In this document: in pieces, positions 43,335-51,720 of the stretch
Numbering within the stretch: position 1 is the stretch's first letter
How the letters are laid out: each line of letters starts with the position of its first letter
NCBI RefSeq assembly: GCF_025642155.1
Contig: NZ_CP106798.1
Location: 3,100,001 to 3,164,000 of the forward strand
Origin: Streptomyces sp. HUAS 15-9
GTDB lineage: Bacteria; Actinomycetota; Actinomycetes; Streptomycetales; Streptomycetaceae
Direction of reading: 5' to 3'
DNA length: 64,000 nucleotides
The notes under the pieces: model-generated
Told to the model about the DNA's origin: nothing
Seen by the model: only the letters and a program-made list of their open reading frames with translations
Database searches by the model: none
Made by a program: the position numbers and the translations under genes

Positions 43335-43695
43335 GGAGAGGTGCTCCTTGGGGTCGAGACAAACATCCGGACGGGGATGCCCGGCGTTGTGTCAACGCGT
43401 GGCGCTCCTGCGAGTTGTGCCCCCAAAGGAGTGATCCGAGAAGTGAGTCACCATCTTCACGAATCAGACACAGTCGCCTGTTTTCTTTGGAATTAGTACG
43501 GATAGCGGCCGGAGTTGCGGGGCAACACCCGCCGCGCCGACGCGTGCTCCACCTGCGCATGACAAGCAAGCACGAACACTGCGCGCACGGCGGCGGCCTT
43601 CACGGCCCGCACGCACGTGCGCGAGGTACGGCGCCGAAGCGGGCGCGCGCTGAAGAACACGGGTGCCGGGCGTTGGCGGCCCGGCACCCGGAGAA
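43335..43695. other. 361-base gap between the short and long chaplin genes
   Basis: It contains the short chaplin promoter region (43335-43500), which is less GC-rich near 43470-43500, and the terminator of the long chaplin at the other end. Short frames in between show no domain. I see nothing else that can be supported. Confidence 0.5.
43660..43690 (-). terminator. Terminator of the long chaplin gene
   Basis: CGGGTGCCGGGC (43660-43671) pairs perfectly with GCCCGGCACCCG (43679-43690) around a seven-base loop. It lies five bases after the long chaplin stop on the minus strand, the expected place for its terminator. Confidence 0.8.
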
Positions 43696-44802
43696 CTACC
43701 GACGGGACGTGGCTCGGCCTCGCCGGTACAGGATCGTCCCGCCCATGACCAGCGCCAGGCTGGCGGCGGAGGCGGCGAGCGTGGCCTCCGTACCGGTGCG
43801 CGCCAGCTGGGGCGGCGCTGCCTGGTCATCACCGCTGGGGGTGGTGAGAGGCGTCGCCGCCGGCGTGGCGGTACGCGGCGGAGTCACGGTACGGGGCGGG
43901 GCCACCGGCGTCGTCGTACGCGGCGGAGTCACGGGCGTCGTGCCCGGGGGCGTCACCGGCGGCGTCACGGGAGGCGTGACCGGTGGCGTCACCGGCGGCG
44001 TCACGGGAGGCGTGACCGGTGGCGTCACCGGGGGCGTCACCGGCGGAGTCACCGGTGGCGTGGTCGTCCCCGGCGGGGTGACCGGCGGCGTCGTCCTCGG
44101 CGGGGTCACGGGCGGCGTGGTCGTCCCCGGCGGGGTGACCGGCGGTGTCGTCGTGCTCGGCGGAGTCACCGGCGTACTGGTCCTGCCCGGCGGAGTGCCG
44201 GTGTTGGCGCAGCCGTTCCCGAAGACGGGGTTGAGTACGCCGATCACGTTCGCGGAGTCACCGCACACGTTCACCGGTACGTCCACCGGCACCTGCGCGG
44301 TGTTGCCGGAGCCGACTCCGGGCGAGTCCGTCGAGGTGCCGGACGCCGACGCGCCGGTGGTGGCGCTGCCGGAGCCCGAGGTGTTCGCGCAAGAGTTGCC
44401 GAACGCCGGGTTCAACAGGCTGGCGACATCAACGGAGTTGCCGCACGCGTTCACCGGCACATGAACCGGCGCCTGGACGGTGTTGCCGGACGCGACTCCG
44501 GGCGAGTTGGCCGTGGAGCCGGACGCCGACGCGCCGGTGGTGCCGACCGTGCCGGAACCCGAGGTGTTCGCGCAAGAGTTGCCGAACGCCGGGTTCAACG
44601 CGCCGACGACGTCAACGGAGTTGCCGCACGCGTTCACCGGCACATGAACCGGTACCTGGACGGTGTTGCCGGACGCGACTCCGGGTGAGTCCTTGGCGGA
44701 CCCGCTCGCACCCGTGTCGGCCAGCGCGACGCCGCCGCACAGGGACACGATGCTCGTCGCGGCGGCAGCCGCGACCATTCCCTTACTCAGGGTCTGTCGC
44801 AA
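43696..44802 (-). CDS. Long sortase-anchored chaplin with three chaplin domains
   Basis: A 368-residue wall-anchored chaplin. TTG 44802 follows AGGAAG and starts RQTLSKGMVAAAAATSIVSL, the expected signal peptide (cleaved near ALADTG). Three chaplin domains follow, with cysteine pairs at about 59/77, 120/138 and 180/198. Known long chaplins (ChpA-C) have two. Domains 1 and 2 are almost identical, including the NAFGNSCANTSGSG-type end, so one arose by recent duplication. A Pro/Thr spacer (about 203-320) of PPVT repeats leads to the class E sortase signal LARTG, a hydrophobic helix and RRGRATSRR. It anchors short chaplins to the wall. Confidence 0.92.
   Translation of the reverse strand: MRQTLSKGMVAAAAATSIVSLCGGVALADTGASGSAKDSPGVASGNTVQVPVHVPVNACGNSVDVVGALNPAFGNSCANTSGSGTVGTTGASASGSTANSPGVASGNTVQAPVHVPVNACGNSVDVASLLNPAFGNSCANTSGSGSATTGASASGTSTDSPGVGSGNTAQVPVDVPVNVCGDSANVIGVLNPVFGNGCANTGTPPGRTSTPVTPPSTTTPPVTPPGTTTPPVTPPRTTPPVTPPGTTTPPVTPPVTPPVTPPVTPPVTPPVTPPVTPPVTPPVTPPGTTPVTPPRTTTPVAPPRTVTPPRTATPAATPLTTPSGDDQAAPPQLARTGTEATLAASAASLALVMGGTILYRRGRATSRR
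43930..44180 (-). repeat. Tandem PPVT-coding repeat in the long chaplin
   Basis: The spacer is a run of near-identical 12- to 15-base units coding PPVT, with some PPGTTT and PPRTT variants. The central eight or nine units are the most regular. Such arrays change length readily by slippage, so spacer length may differ between strains. They are also hard to assemble. Confidence 0.8.
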
Positions 44803-44955
44803 TCTCGTTGATCTTCCTGCTTGAAGAATTGGGGGACCGGCCTCGGAGCGAGTGAACCCAAGGATCAAGGGATCGAAAGATCGGGAGATCGAGGGGTCGA
44901 ACTGTCCGAGGCCGGCCGTGACGCGGCCGGGTGGCCTGCGCGATGCGTTACGTCG

Positions 44956-45183
44956 TCACTGGTTGCTGCAGGCGTTGCCCGACGCCGGGTTCAGCAGACC
45001 GACGACGTTCAGCGAGTTGCCGCACACGTTGACCGGGATGTGCACGGGGACCTGGATGACGTTGCCGGACAGGACGCCCGGGCTCCCGGTGGCCGAGCCG
45101 GAGGCGCCTGAGTCGGCGAACGCCGGGACGGCCGCACCGAGAGCCAGGACGATGCCGACGGCGAAGGCAGTGGTCTTCTTCAT
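44956..45183 (-). CDS. Short chaplin
   Basis: A 75-residue short chaplin, ATG 45183 preceded by GAAGGGAAAG. The signal peptide is KKTTAFAVGIVLALGAAVPA with an AFADSG cleavage site. The chaplin domain reads GSPGVLSGNVIQVPVHIPVN, then VCGNSLNVVGLLNPASGNAC, with the disulfide-forming Cys pair. The Ala in NPASGNAC replaces the usual Phe/Val-type residue. It lies 154 bases upstream of the long chaplin, with an AT-richer leader between, so the two probably have separate promoters. Confidence 0.93.
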   Translation of the reverse strand: MKKTTAFAVGIVLALGAAVPAFADSGASGSATGSPGVLSGNVIQVPVHIPVNVCGNSLNVVGLLNPASGNACSNQ

Positions 45184-45392
45184 GAACTTTCCCTTCTCTG
45201 CGGTCATGCCTATGACGGCCGAAACCGAGCGAGCACGACGTGTACGGCTCGCACCATGACCGACAGGCTGTAGAACGAGGGATAGACGGTCGAAGAAACT
45301 GCGGAACGCGCGGCACCCAGGAATTCACCCTAACGCCCTTACAGAATTGACAAAGCGTAGATAAAACGCTCTTCCTGGGCGGCGGGAAATTC

Positions 45393-45803
45393 TCAGCTGT
45401 TGCCGGTGCCGTTGGCGGACAGCGCCGCGATGTCGTCCGCGATGTGCGACAGCGCCTCGTCGCCCTTGGCCTGCGTCGAGTTCTCGGCGCACTGCTGGTT
45501 CTGCGGCGCCGCCAGGACATTGATGTCCTGGACGGCGACCGGGACGAGGCCGACGAGCGAGCCCGCGTTGGCCTTGGCCGGCAGGCCGACACAGAGCTTG
45601 TTCAGCGAACCCTGGACCGCCGACAGCTGCGGGCTCATGGCGCCGCCGGTGGCCGAGTTGCCGAACGACTCCGTGGCGCCGACGCCGCTGGCGGAGGTGG
45701 TGCCCGTGTCGTTGCCGGTGGCAAGCGCCTCGGGAGCCGCTGCCGCCGACGCACCGACGACGGATGCGGCGACAGCCGCCGCGGCCATTGCCTTCTTGAG
45801 CAT
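45393..45803 (-). CDS. Rodlin
   Basis: A 136-residue secreted rodlin, ATG 45803 behind AGGAAAG. The signal peptide is [20 protein letters not shown] with cleavage near EALATG. The mature protein has the rodlin pattern: [60 protein letters not shown] and [18 protein letters not shown], with two cysteines. Rodlins align chaplin fibrils into the paired rodlets of aerial hyphae and spores. It is divergent from a second rodlin gene, like rdlA/rdlB in S. coelicolor. Confidence 0.93.
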   Translation of the reverse strand: MLKKAMAAAAVAASVVGASAAAAPEALATGNDTGTTSASGVGATESFGNSATGGAMSPQLSAVQGSLNKLCVGLPAKANAGSLVGLVPVAVQDINVLAAPQNQQCAENSTQAKGDEALSHIADDIAALSANGTGNS

Positions 45804-46024
45804 TTCGCTTTCCTTTCCTGTCCTGGCTCCTCGCCAAGACGCATGTTCCTGCGTCCACTTCAACCGGGAGCGCCGTGAATGGTTGCGGCCCGTCACCCGA
45901 ACGGACCTGTTTGGCGCATGGAATTCGTTTGGGCCGACCGAGTGAATTGCAGCAACCATGCGACCGGGCGCCAGTTGAAGCAGGGCGCTCCGGTGGACGG
46001 GGTTTCTCCAGAAGGGAACTGCAA
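45804..46024. promoter_or_regulatory. Divergent promoter region of two rodlin genes
   Basis: The 221-base spacer drives one rodlin on each strand. It is AT-richer in the middle (around 45905-45965, with GAATTCGTTTGG and GAATTGCAGC). Both genes have purine-rich ribosome sites close to their starts. I cannot assign sigma-factor boxes reliably. Confidence 0.55.
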
Positions 46025-46435
46025 GTGATCAAGAAGGTTCTGGCCTCCGCAGCGGTCGCCGCTTCCGTCGTGGGTGCCTCGGCCGCCGCCGCCTCACCCG
46101 CGCTCGCGACCGGCAACGACACGGGCACCACCTCCGCCAGCGGCGTCGGGGCCGCCCAGTCGTTCGGCAACTCGGCCACGTACGGAAACATGAGCCCCCA
46201 GATGGCGCTCGTCCAGGGCTCGCTCAACAAGCCCTGCATCGGTCTGCCCGCCAAGGCGAACGTCGGCTCGGTCGTCGGCGTCATCCCGGTCGCGGTTCAG
46301 GACCTCAACGTCCTGTCGTCCCCGCAGAACCAGCAGTGCGTCGAGAACTCGACCCAGGCCAAGGGCGACGAGCCGCTGTCGCACATCCTGGACGACATCT
46401 CGGCGCTGTCCGCCAACGGCACGGGCAACAGCTGA
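46025..46435 (+). CDS. Rodlin
   Basis: A 136-residue rodlin starting at GTG 46025 behind AGAAGGGAA. The signal peptide is [20 protein letters not shown]. The mature part has [40 protein letters not shown] and [20 protein letters not shown]. It is closely related to the divergent rodlin and to the next one, which share the [19 protein letters not shown] block. A strong hairpin follows. Confidence 0.93.
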   Translation: MIKKVLASAAVAASVVGASAAAASPALATGNDTGTTSASGVGAAQSFGNSATYGNMSPQMALVQGSLNKPCIGLPAKANVGSVVGVIPVAVQDLNVLSSPQNQQCVENSTQAKGDEPLSHILDDISALSANGTGNS

Positions 46436-46472
46436 TCGGACGCTTCCCGGACCCCCTTCCGGGTTGTCACCA

Positions 46473-46500
46473 GCGGGCCGCCGAGTTTTCGGCGGCCCGC
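46473..46500 (+). terminator. Terminator of the second rodlin gene
   Basis: GCGGGCCGCCGA (46473-46484) pairs perfectly with TCGGCGGCCCGC (46489-46500) around a GTTT loop, about 40 bases past the rodlin stop. It separates this gene from the third rodlin, which therefore needs its own promoter in 46501-46650. Confidence 0.85.
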
Positions 46501-46659
46501 TGCCTTACGTTGCGTCACGCCCAGGGGACACGGGGGTGCCTTTTCCCATGATCGGACTGAGCTGGGCCGATCGGAGCAGCCCCCGCAACCTCAACCACTC
46601 CGAACAGTTGACGATCACGCAGCTCCTCCCCGGAGTCCGCTTTTTCGAAGGGAACGAAC

Positions 46660-47067
46660 ATGAAGAAGCTGTGGGCAACCGCGGCTGTCGCCGCCTCCGT
46701 CGCCGGTCTCGCGGGCGCGGCCGCCCCCCAGGCGCTCGCCATCGGCAACGACAACGGCACCACGTCCGCCAGCGGCACCGACGCCACGTCGATGTTCGGC
46801 AACTCGACCACCGCCGGTGACATGAGCCCGCAGCTGTCGCTGGTCCAGGGATCGCTGAACAAGCCCTGCGTCGGTCTGCCCGCCAAGGTGAACGCGGGTT
46901 CCCTGGTCGGTGCCATCCCCGTCGCGGTTCAGGACGTCAACGTCCTTTCCTCCCCGCAGAACCAGCAGTGCGTCGAGAACTCGACCCAGGCCAAGGGCGA
47001 CGAGCCGCTGTCGCACGTCCTGGACGACATCTCGGCCCTGTCCGGCAACGGCACCAGCAACGGCTGA
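46660..47067 (+). CDS. Rodlin
   Basis: A 135-residue rodlin, ATG 46660 behind GAAGGGAACG. The signal peptide is [20 protein letters not shown] with cleavage near QALAIG. The mature part has [40 protein letters not shown] and [20 protein letters not shown]. Its coding sequence beyond the signal peptide is very similar to the preceding gene, suggesting a tandem duplication. S. coelicolor has two rodlins, so this is a third copy (rdlC-like). Confidence 0.93.
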   Translation: MKKLWATAAVAASVAGLAGAAAPQALAIGNDNGTTSASGTDATSMFGNSTTAGDMSPQLSLVQGSLNKPCVGLPAKVNAGSLVGAIPVAVQDVNVLSSPQNQQCVENSTQAKGDEPLSHVLDDISALSGNGTSNG

Positions 47068-47083
47068 GCCTGCCCTCCGCCTC

Positions 47084-47115
47084 GGCGGGTCACCGGATAC
47101 TTCCGGTGACCCGCC
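47084..47115. terminator. Bidirectional terminator between the rodlin and acyl-CoA ligase genes
   Basis: A perfect 14-base stem (47084-47097 with 47102-47115) closes on a TACT loop. It lies between convergent genes, 16 bases after the rodlin stop and nine bases past the ligase stop. Confidence 0.85.
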
Positions 47116-47124
47116 GTTCGCGTG

Positions 47125-49044
47125 TCACGGGTGGTAGATCGCCTCGATCTGCTCCCCGTACGCCGCCGTCACCGCGTGCCGCTTGACCTTGAGCGACGGC
47201 GTCAGCAACCCGTTGTCCTCGCTGAACTCCCCCTCGACCAGGGCGAAGGCCCGGATGGACTCGGCGCGCGAGACGGCCTCGTTGGCGTAGTCGACGGCCT
47301 TTTGCACATCGGCACGCAGCCGTGGGTCCCGGACCAGCTCGGACAGCGGGGTGTCCACGGGCAGCTTCCGTACGGACAGCCAGTGGGCGACCGCCTCGGG
47401 GTCGAGGGTGATCAGGGCGGCGACGAAGGGGCGGTTGTCGCCGACGACCAGGCACTGGCCGACCGGGGAGCGGCTGCGCAGCCGGTCCTCCAGGACGGCC
47501 GGGGAGACGTTCTTGCCGCCGGAGGTGACGAGGATGTCCTTCTTGCGGCCGGTGATGGTGAGGTAGCCGTCGTCGTCGAGGGAGCCGAGGTCGCCGGTGG
47601 CGAACCAGCCCTCGCGCAGCGCCGCCTCGGTCGCGGCCGGGTTGTTCCAGTACGCCCCGAAGACCAGCCCGCCCTTGATCAGCACCTCGCCGTCGTCGGC
47701 GATACGGACGGCCGCACCGGGCACCGGCTGGCCGACCGTGCCGGGGCGGGGCCCCAGCGGGGGCACGATGGTGGCGGCGGCGGTGGTCTCGGTGAGGCCG
47801 TAGCCCTCGTAGACGATGATTCCGGCCGCGGAGAAGAAGAGGTTGAGGTTGCGGTCGAGCGGGGAGCCGCCGCTGATGGCGTACCGCAGGCGGCCGCCGA
47901 GCTCCTTGCGGACACGGCGGTAGACCAGCAGGTCGTACAGCGCCCAGGCGGCGTACAGGCCGGGGCCGGGGCCCTTGCCGGTGCCCAGGAACCTGCGCAG
48001 ATACGCCTCCCCGAAGCGGACGGCGATCCGGTCGGCGCGGTCGAAGGACGCGCCCCGGCCGATCCGCTCGGCGGTCGCGCGCCCGGTGTCGTGGATCTTC
48101 TCGAAGAGGTACGGCACCCCGACCAGGAAGGTGGGGCGGAACTCCCGCAGCGCCGGGCGGAGTTCGTCGGGCCTGACACTGGGGAAGTGGCCGATCTCGA
48201 TACGGGCCATCAGACAGGCGATCTGCAGGGTGCGGCCCATGATGTGGGCGAGCGGCAGGAAGAGCAGGGTGGAGGCGGTCTGTCCGGTGACCGCCTGGAA
48301 GACGGGGTGGAGCAGTTCGACCGTGTTGGCGGCCTCGGCGTGCAGATTGGCATGGGTGAGGACACAGCCCTTGGGTTCTCCGGTGGTGCCGGAGGTGTAG
48401 CAGACCGTGGCCACGGTGTCGGGGGTCAGGGCGCCGCGGCGCTTGGCGACCTCCTCGTCGGCGATGTCCCGGCCGAGGGTGGTGAGTTCGGCCAGGGCGT
48501 CCGCGTCGAGCCGCCAGACGCGCGGGGGTTCGGGGTGGCCGGCGGTGCCGGTGGCGACGGTGGCCGCGTTCTCGGCCGTCTCGGCGACGACGTACCGGGC
48601 GCCGGAGTCGCGCACGATCCACTCCACCTGCTCGGCGGAGGAGGTCGCGTAGATCGGGACGGTCTGGCCGCCGGCCGCCCAGATGGCGAAGTCCAGGACG
48701 GTCCACTCGTAGCGGGTGCGGGACATGACGGCGACCCGGCCGCCCGGTTCGAGGCCCGCCGCGATCAGTCCCTTGGCCGCGTCCATGACGTCGCGGGCGA
48801 AGTCGGCCGCCGTGACCGGGCGCCAGACGCCGCTCTCACGACGGCGCAGGACCACGGCGCCCGGGGCCTCGGCCGCGTTGGTGAAGGGCAGGTCGGCGGT
48901 GGAGCCGGTCGTCGTGGCCGCCGCGAGCGCCGGGGTGCGGGCCTCGCGTACGACGCCGTGCTCGTCCCTGACGGTCTCGACCCGGATGCGCGCCGCCAGA
49001 TCGGTGCGCCGCCGTGCCCGCTTCAAGTCCCTGCGTACGCCCAT
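47125..49044 (-). CDS. Long-chain acyl-CoA ligase (FadD15-like)
   Basis: A 639-residue AMP-forming acyl-CoA synthetase. ATG 49044 follows ACGGGAG with good spacing; the longer upstream frame is unlikely. Motifs: ATP/AMP loop YTSGTTGEPKGCVLTH, the A5 block EGYGLTETTAAATI, the hinge TGDLGSLDDDGYLTITGRKK, and the catalytic-Lys end region NGLLTPSLKVKRHAV. It activates long-chain fatty acids with ATP and CoA for degradation or lipid synthesis. Length (about 600-640) and the ending match FadD15-type enzymes. It stands alone between terminators. Confidence 0.93.
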   Translation of the reverse strand: MGVRRDLKRARRRTDLAARIRVETVRDEHGVVREARTPALAAATTTGSTADLPFTNAAEAPGAVVLRRRESGVWRPVTAADFARDVMDAAKGLIAAGLEPGGRVAVMSRTRYEWTVLDFAIWAAGGQTVPIYATSSAEQVEWIVRDSGARYVVAETAENAATVATGTAGHPEPPRVWRLDADALAELTTLGRDIADEEVAKRRGALTPDTVATVCYTSGTTGEPKGCVLTHANLHAEAANTVELLHPVFQAVTGQTASTLLFLPLAHIMGRTLQIACLMARIEIGHFPSVRPDELRPALREFRPTFLVGVPYLFEKIHDTGRATAERIGRGASFDRADRIAVRFGEAYLRRFLGTGKGPGPGLYAAWALYDLLVYRRVRKELGGRLRYAISGGSPLDRNLNLFFSAAGIIVYEGYGLTETTAAATIVPPLGPRPGTVGQPVPGAAVRIADDGEVLIKGGLVFGAYWNNPAATEAALREGWFATGDLGSLDDDGYLTITGRKKDILVTSGGKNVSPAVLEDRLRSRSPVGQCLVVGDNRPFVAALITLDPEAVAHWLSVRKLPVDTPLSELVRDPRLRADVQKAVDYANEAVSRAESIRAFALVEGEFSEDNGLLTPSLKVKRHAVTAAYGEQIEAIYHP

Positions 49045-49158
49045 GACGGCTCCCGTCGCGGCTGTTGGCTGCCCTGCTGCCGAACGCACTTACCGGGTGG
49101 TCAACTTACTCACGCGTAAGCATAGGTCAATGGGTCCGGCAGCACCGGGAGGCGGGCG

Positions 49159-50700
49159 CTAGTCCAGTCCGCGTCCGGCCTCCTGGATGGCTTGGGCGAG
49201 CTGCCGAACCGCCTCGTCCTCCGTCGTACGGGCCAATTGGACGGCGTGGCCGTGGAGTTCGCCGAGGCCGGGGTCGCCGGGCAGCGTGGTCCAGCGGTCG
49301 TCCCCTTCGCGCAGGGCATCGGCGAAGTAGGCGGCCACCGCGGTGACCTGGAAGCGGGGGCTCGCGCTCCAGACGGAGTCCCGCAGGGCCCCGGTCTCCA
49401 GTTCGCCGGACTCCTCGTGCGGGTCGCGGGTGCCGGGATCGAGCCAGCGGACGGTGGCCGTGGCGAGATGGCCGTCGGTGCCCGGCTTGGTGCGGACGGC
49501 GTACAGGACGGTGACGGTGTGGCCGGGGCCGACCTCGCCGCCGTCGACGTGGTCGTTGCGGAAGTCGTCGTCGGCGACCCTGCGGTCGTCGTAGCCGACC
49601 AGGCGGAACTCGGCGACCGTGTGCGGGTCGAAGGCGACCTGGGCCTTGGCGTCGCGGGCGGTGAGCTCGATGTTCTGCGGAAGCTGCTCGCAGAACACCT
49701 TGCGGGCGTCCTCGGTGTCGGACACATACACGGTGTGCCCGTCGCCCTTGTCGGCGAGGCGTTCCATCAGGGCGTCGCCGTAGTCGCTGCCGACGCCGAC
49801 GCCGAAGAGGGTGATGCCGTGCTCGCGCCGGGCGGTGGAGATGCGTTCGAGGATGGAGTCCGGGTCGGTGTCGCCGGTGTTGGCGAGCGCGTCGGAGACG
49901 AGGACGACCCGGTTGGTGGCGCCCTCGCGCAGGCCCTCGACGGCGGTGGCGTACCCGGTCTCGACGCCCGCGCCGAGGTCGGTGGAGGACAGCGCCTCCA
50001 GACCGTCGATCGCGTCGTGGATCTCGCCGCGGTGGCCGCCGAGCCGGGTCATCGGCAGCACGGTCTCGGCCTGTGAGCTGAAGGTGACGATCGCGACGGA
50101 GTCGTCGTCGCGCAGCCGGTCCGTCATCGTGTCGAGGGACTGCCTGGCGAGGTCCAGCCGGCCCGGTTCGTCCATGGAGCCGGAGACATCGACGACGAAC
50201 GTCAGGGCGGCGGGCGGACGTTCACCGCTCTGCCCGGCAGTGCGCGTGGCGAGGCCGACCCTGACCAGGGACCAGTTCGGCTTGTCGGTGCGGGCGCCGT
50301 CGACCGTGACGGAGAAGCCGTTGCCGTCCGGGCGCCGGTAGTCCTGACGGAAGCTGTTGACGAACTCCTCCGGACGGATCGTCGCCGGGTCGGGCCGCTG
50401 CCCGTCGGCGAGCATGCGGCGCGCATAGCCGTAGGAGGCGGTGTCCACGTCCAGGGCGAAGGTGGACAGGTAGTCGGCCGAGGGGGTGGTCCACTCGTCG
50501 CCCTGTGCCTTCCGCGAGCCCTGGCTCTGCGCGGGAGCCGGGGCCGGGGCCGGAACCCCGCCGTTCTTCGAACCGCCCCTGTCCGCCTCGCTGTGGGAAC
50601 CGTTGGCGCTGCCGCCCGAGCAGCCGGTGAGCAGCAGCCCGCCCGCCGCCGCGAGGGCGATCAGCACACTCCGTGTCCGCCGTGTCCTGTGCCACTCCAT
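49159..50700 (-). CDS. VWA-domain lipoprotein, YfbK type
   Basis: A 513-residue lipoprotein. Signal and lipobox: SVLIALAAAGGLLLTGC with Cys27. A low-complexity Pro/Ala linker (PAPAPAPAQ) follows. The conserved YfbK front (SADYLSTFALDVDTASYGYA, then FVNSFRQDYRRP) leads to a VWA domain with intact MIDAS: FVVDVSGSMDEPG, the Thr in LSSTDLGAG and VVLVSDALANTGD. A DUF3520-type C-terminal domain ends the protein. Function is unknown; it is outside the membrane and probably binds a partner by its metal site. It is the second VWA protein in the window and unrelated to the cytoplasmic one. Confidence 0.9.
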   Translation of the reverse strand: MEWHRTRRTRSVLIALAAAGGLLLTGCSGGSANGSHSEADRGGSKNGGVPAPAPAPAQSQGSRKAQGDEWTTPSADYLSTFALDVDTASYGYARRMLADGQRPDPATIRPEEFVNSFRQDYRRPDGNGFSVTVDGARTDKPNWSLVRVGLATRTAGQSGERPPAALTFVVDVSGSMDEPGRLDLARQSLDTMTDRLRDDDSVAIVTFSSQAETVLPMTRLGGHRGEIHDAIDGLEALSSTDLGAGVETGYATAVEGLREGATNRVVLVSDALANTGDTDPDSILERISTARREHGITLFGVGVGSDYGDALMERLADKGDGHTVYVSDTEDARKVFCEQLPQNIELTARDAKAQVAFDPHTVAEFRLVGYDDRRVADDDFRNDHVDGGEVGPGHTVTVLYAVRTKPGTDGHLATATVRWLDPGTRDPHEESGELETGALRDSVWSASPRFQVTAVAAYFADALREGDDRWTTLPGDPGLGELHGHAVQLARTTEDEAVRQLAQAIQEAGRGLD

Positions 50701-50847
50701 CTCGTCTGCCCCCTGTGCCCGTTGACGTCGACATCTGTGACTGTGACGGCGCGGCGGGCGGGAACGTGCGGTACGGAGCGTTGCGGATGCGTCTCGAAGC
50801 GGCCACGGAACACGGCCGCCGAGACCGGTGGGTGATCCTCCGGTGAC

Positions 50848-51720
50848 CTAGGAGACCACGTCCTTGCGGGCGAAACCCCGGAAGGCCAGGGCGAACAGCA
50901 CGAGCGCGTACGTTATGGAAATCGCGGTGCCCTGGATCATGCCGGACCACTCGGGTCGCGGCTGTACGGCGTCGGCCCAGGCGAACTGCCAGTGCGCGGG
51001 CAGGAAGTCGCGCCAGTGGCCGAGGGCGGTGACGGCGTCCAGGACGTTGCCGACGATGGTCAGGCCGACCGCGCCGCCGACCGCGCCCAGCGGGGCGTCC
51101 GTCTTGGTCGACAGCCAGAACGCCAGCCCCGCGGTGACCAGTTGGGACACAAACACATACGCCACGACCACCACCAGACGCTGGGCGGCGGTGCCCGAGT
51201 CGAGCGCGCCGCCGGTGGGGATCTCCAGTGGCCCCCAGCCGTAGGCGGCCGTGCCGACCGCGAGTGCCACGACCGGCAGCAGCACCATCGCGGCCAGGCT
51301 GAGCCCGAGCGCCACGACGAGCTTGGAGAACAGCAGGCGGCCCCGCGGCACGGGCGCGGCGAGCAGATACCGCAGGGAGGACCAGCTCGCCTCCGAGGCG
51401 ACCGTGTCCCCGCAGAACAGCGCGACCGGGATCACCAGCAGGAAGCCCGCCGAGACGAACAGGTTCACCGCGGCGAAGTTGGCGCCCGAGGCGGTGGCCG
51501 TGTCCATCAGCGTGACCTGGCCGTTGCGGCTGCCCGGGTCACCGCCGATCGCGAAGGCGATGACCAGCACGAACGGCAGCACGGCGAGGATCCCGCCCAT
51601 GATCAGTGTGCGGCGCCGCTTGAGCTGGCGGACCAGCTCCACCCGCAGCGGCAGCGTGCGCCCGGCCCGGTAGCCGAAGGCCACCTCGACGGGCTCGGTG
51701 TGCTCGGTGAGCGTGCTCAC
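50848..51720 (-). CDS. ABC-2 type transporter permease
   Basis: A 290-residue membrane subunit starting at GTG within the stop of the fused ATPase gene (GTGA overlap). Six hydrophobic helices are visible, including LIMGGILAVLPFVLVIAFAI, FVSAGFLLVIPVALFCGDTV and VGLTIVGNVLDAVTALG, with the ABC-2 element SWSSLRYLLAAPVPRGRLLF. It works with the upstream ATPase, which is part of a hydrolase fusion protein. The substrate is unknown. No TetR or GntR regulator is adjacent. Confidence 0.9.
   Translation of the reverse strand: MSTLTEHTEPVEVAFGYRAGRTLPLRVELVRQLKRRRTLIMGGILAVLPFVLVIAFAIGGDPGSRNGQVTLMDTATASGANFAAVNLFVSAGFLLVIPVALFCGDTVASEASWSSLRYLLAAPVPRGRLLFSKLVVALGLSLAAMVLLPVVALAVGTAAYGWGPLEIPTGGALDSGTAAQRLVVVVAYVFVSQLVTAGLAFWLSTKTDAPLGAVGGAVGLTIVGNVLDAVTALGHWRDFLPAHWQFAWADAVQPRPEWSGMIQGTAISITYALVLFALAFRGFARKDVVS

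Noticed and set aside
43930..44180. CRISPR-like array
   Set aside because: The repeats are contiguous, 12-15 bases long, coding for PPVT within the long chaplin, without spacers or cas genes.
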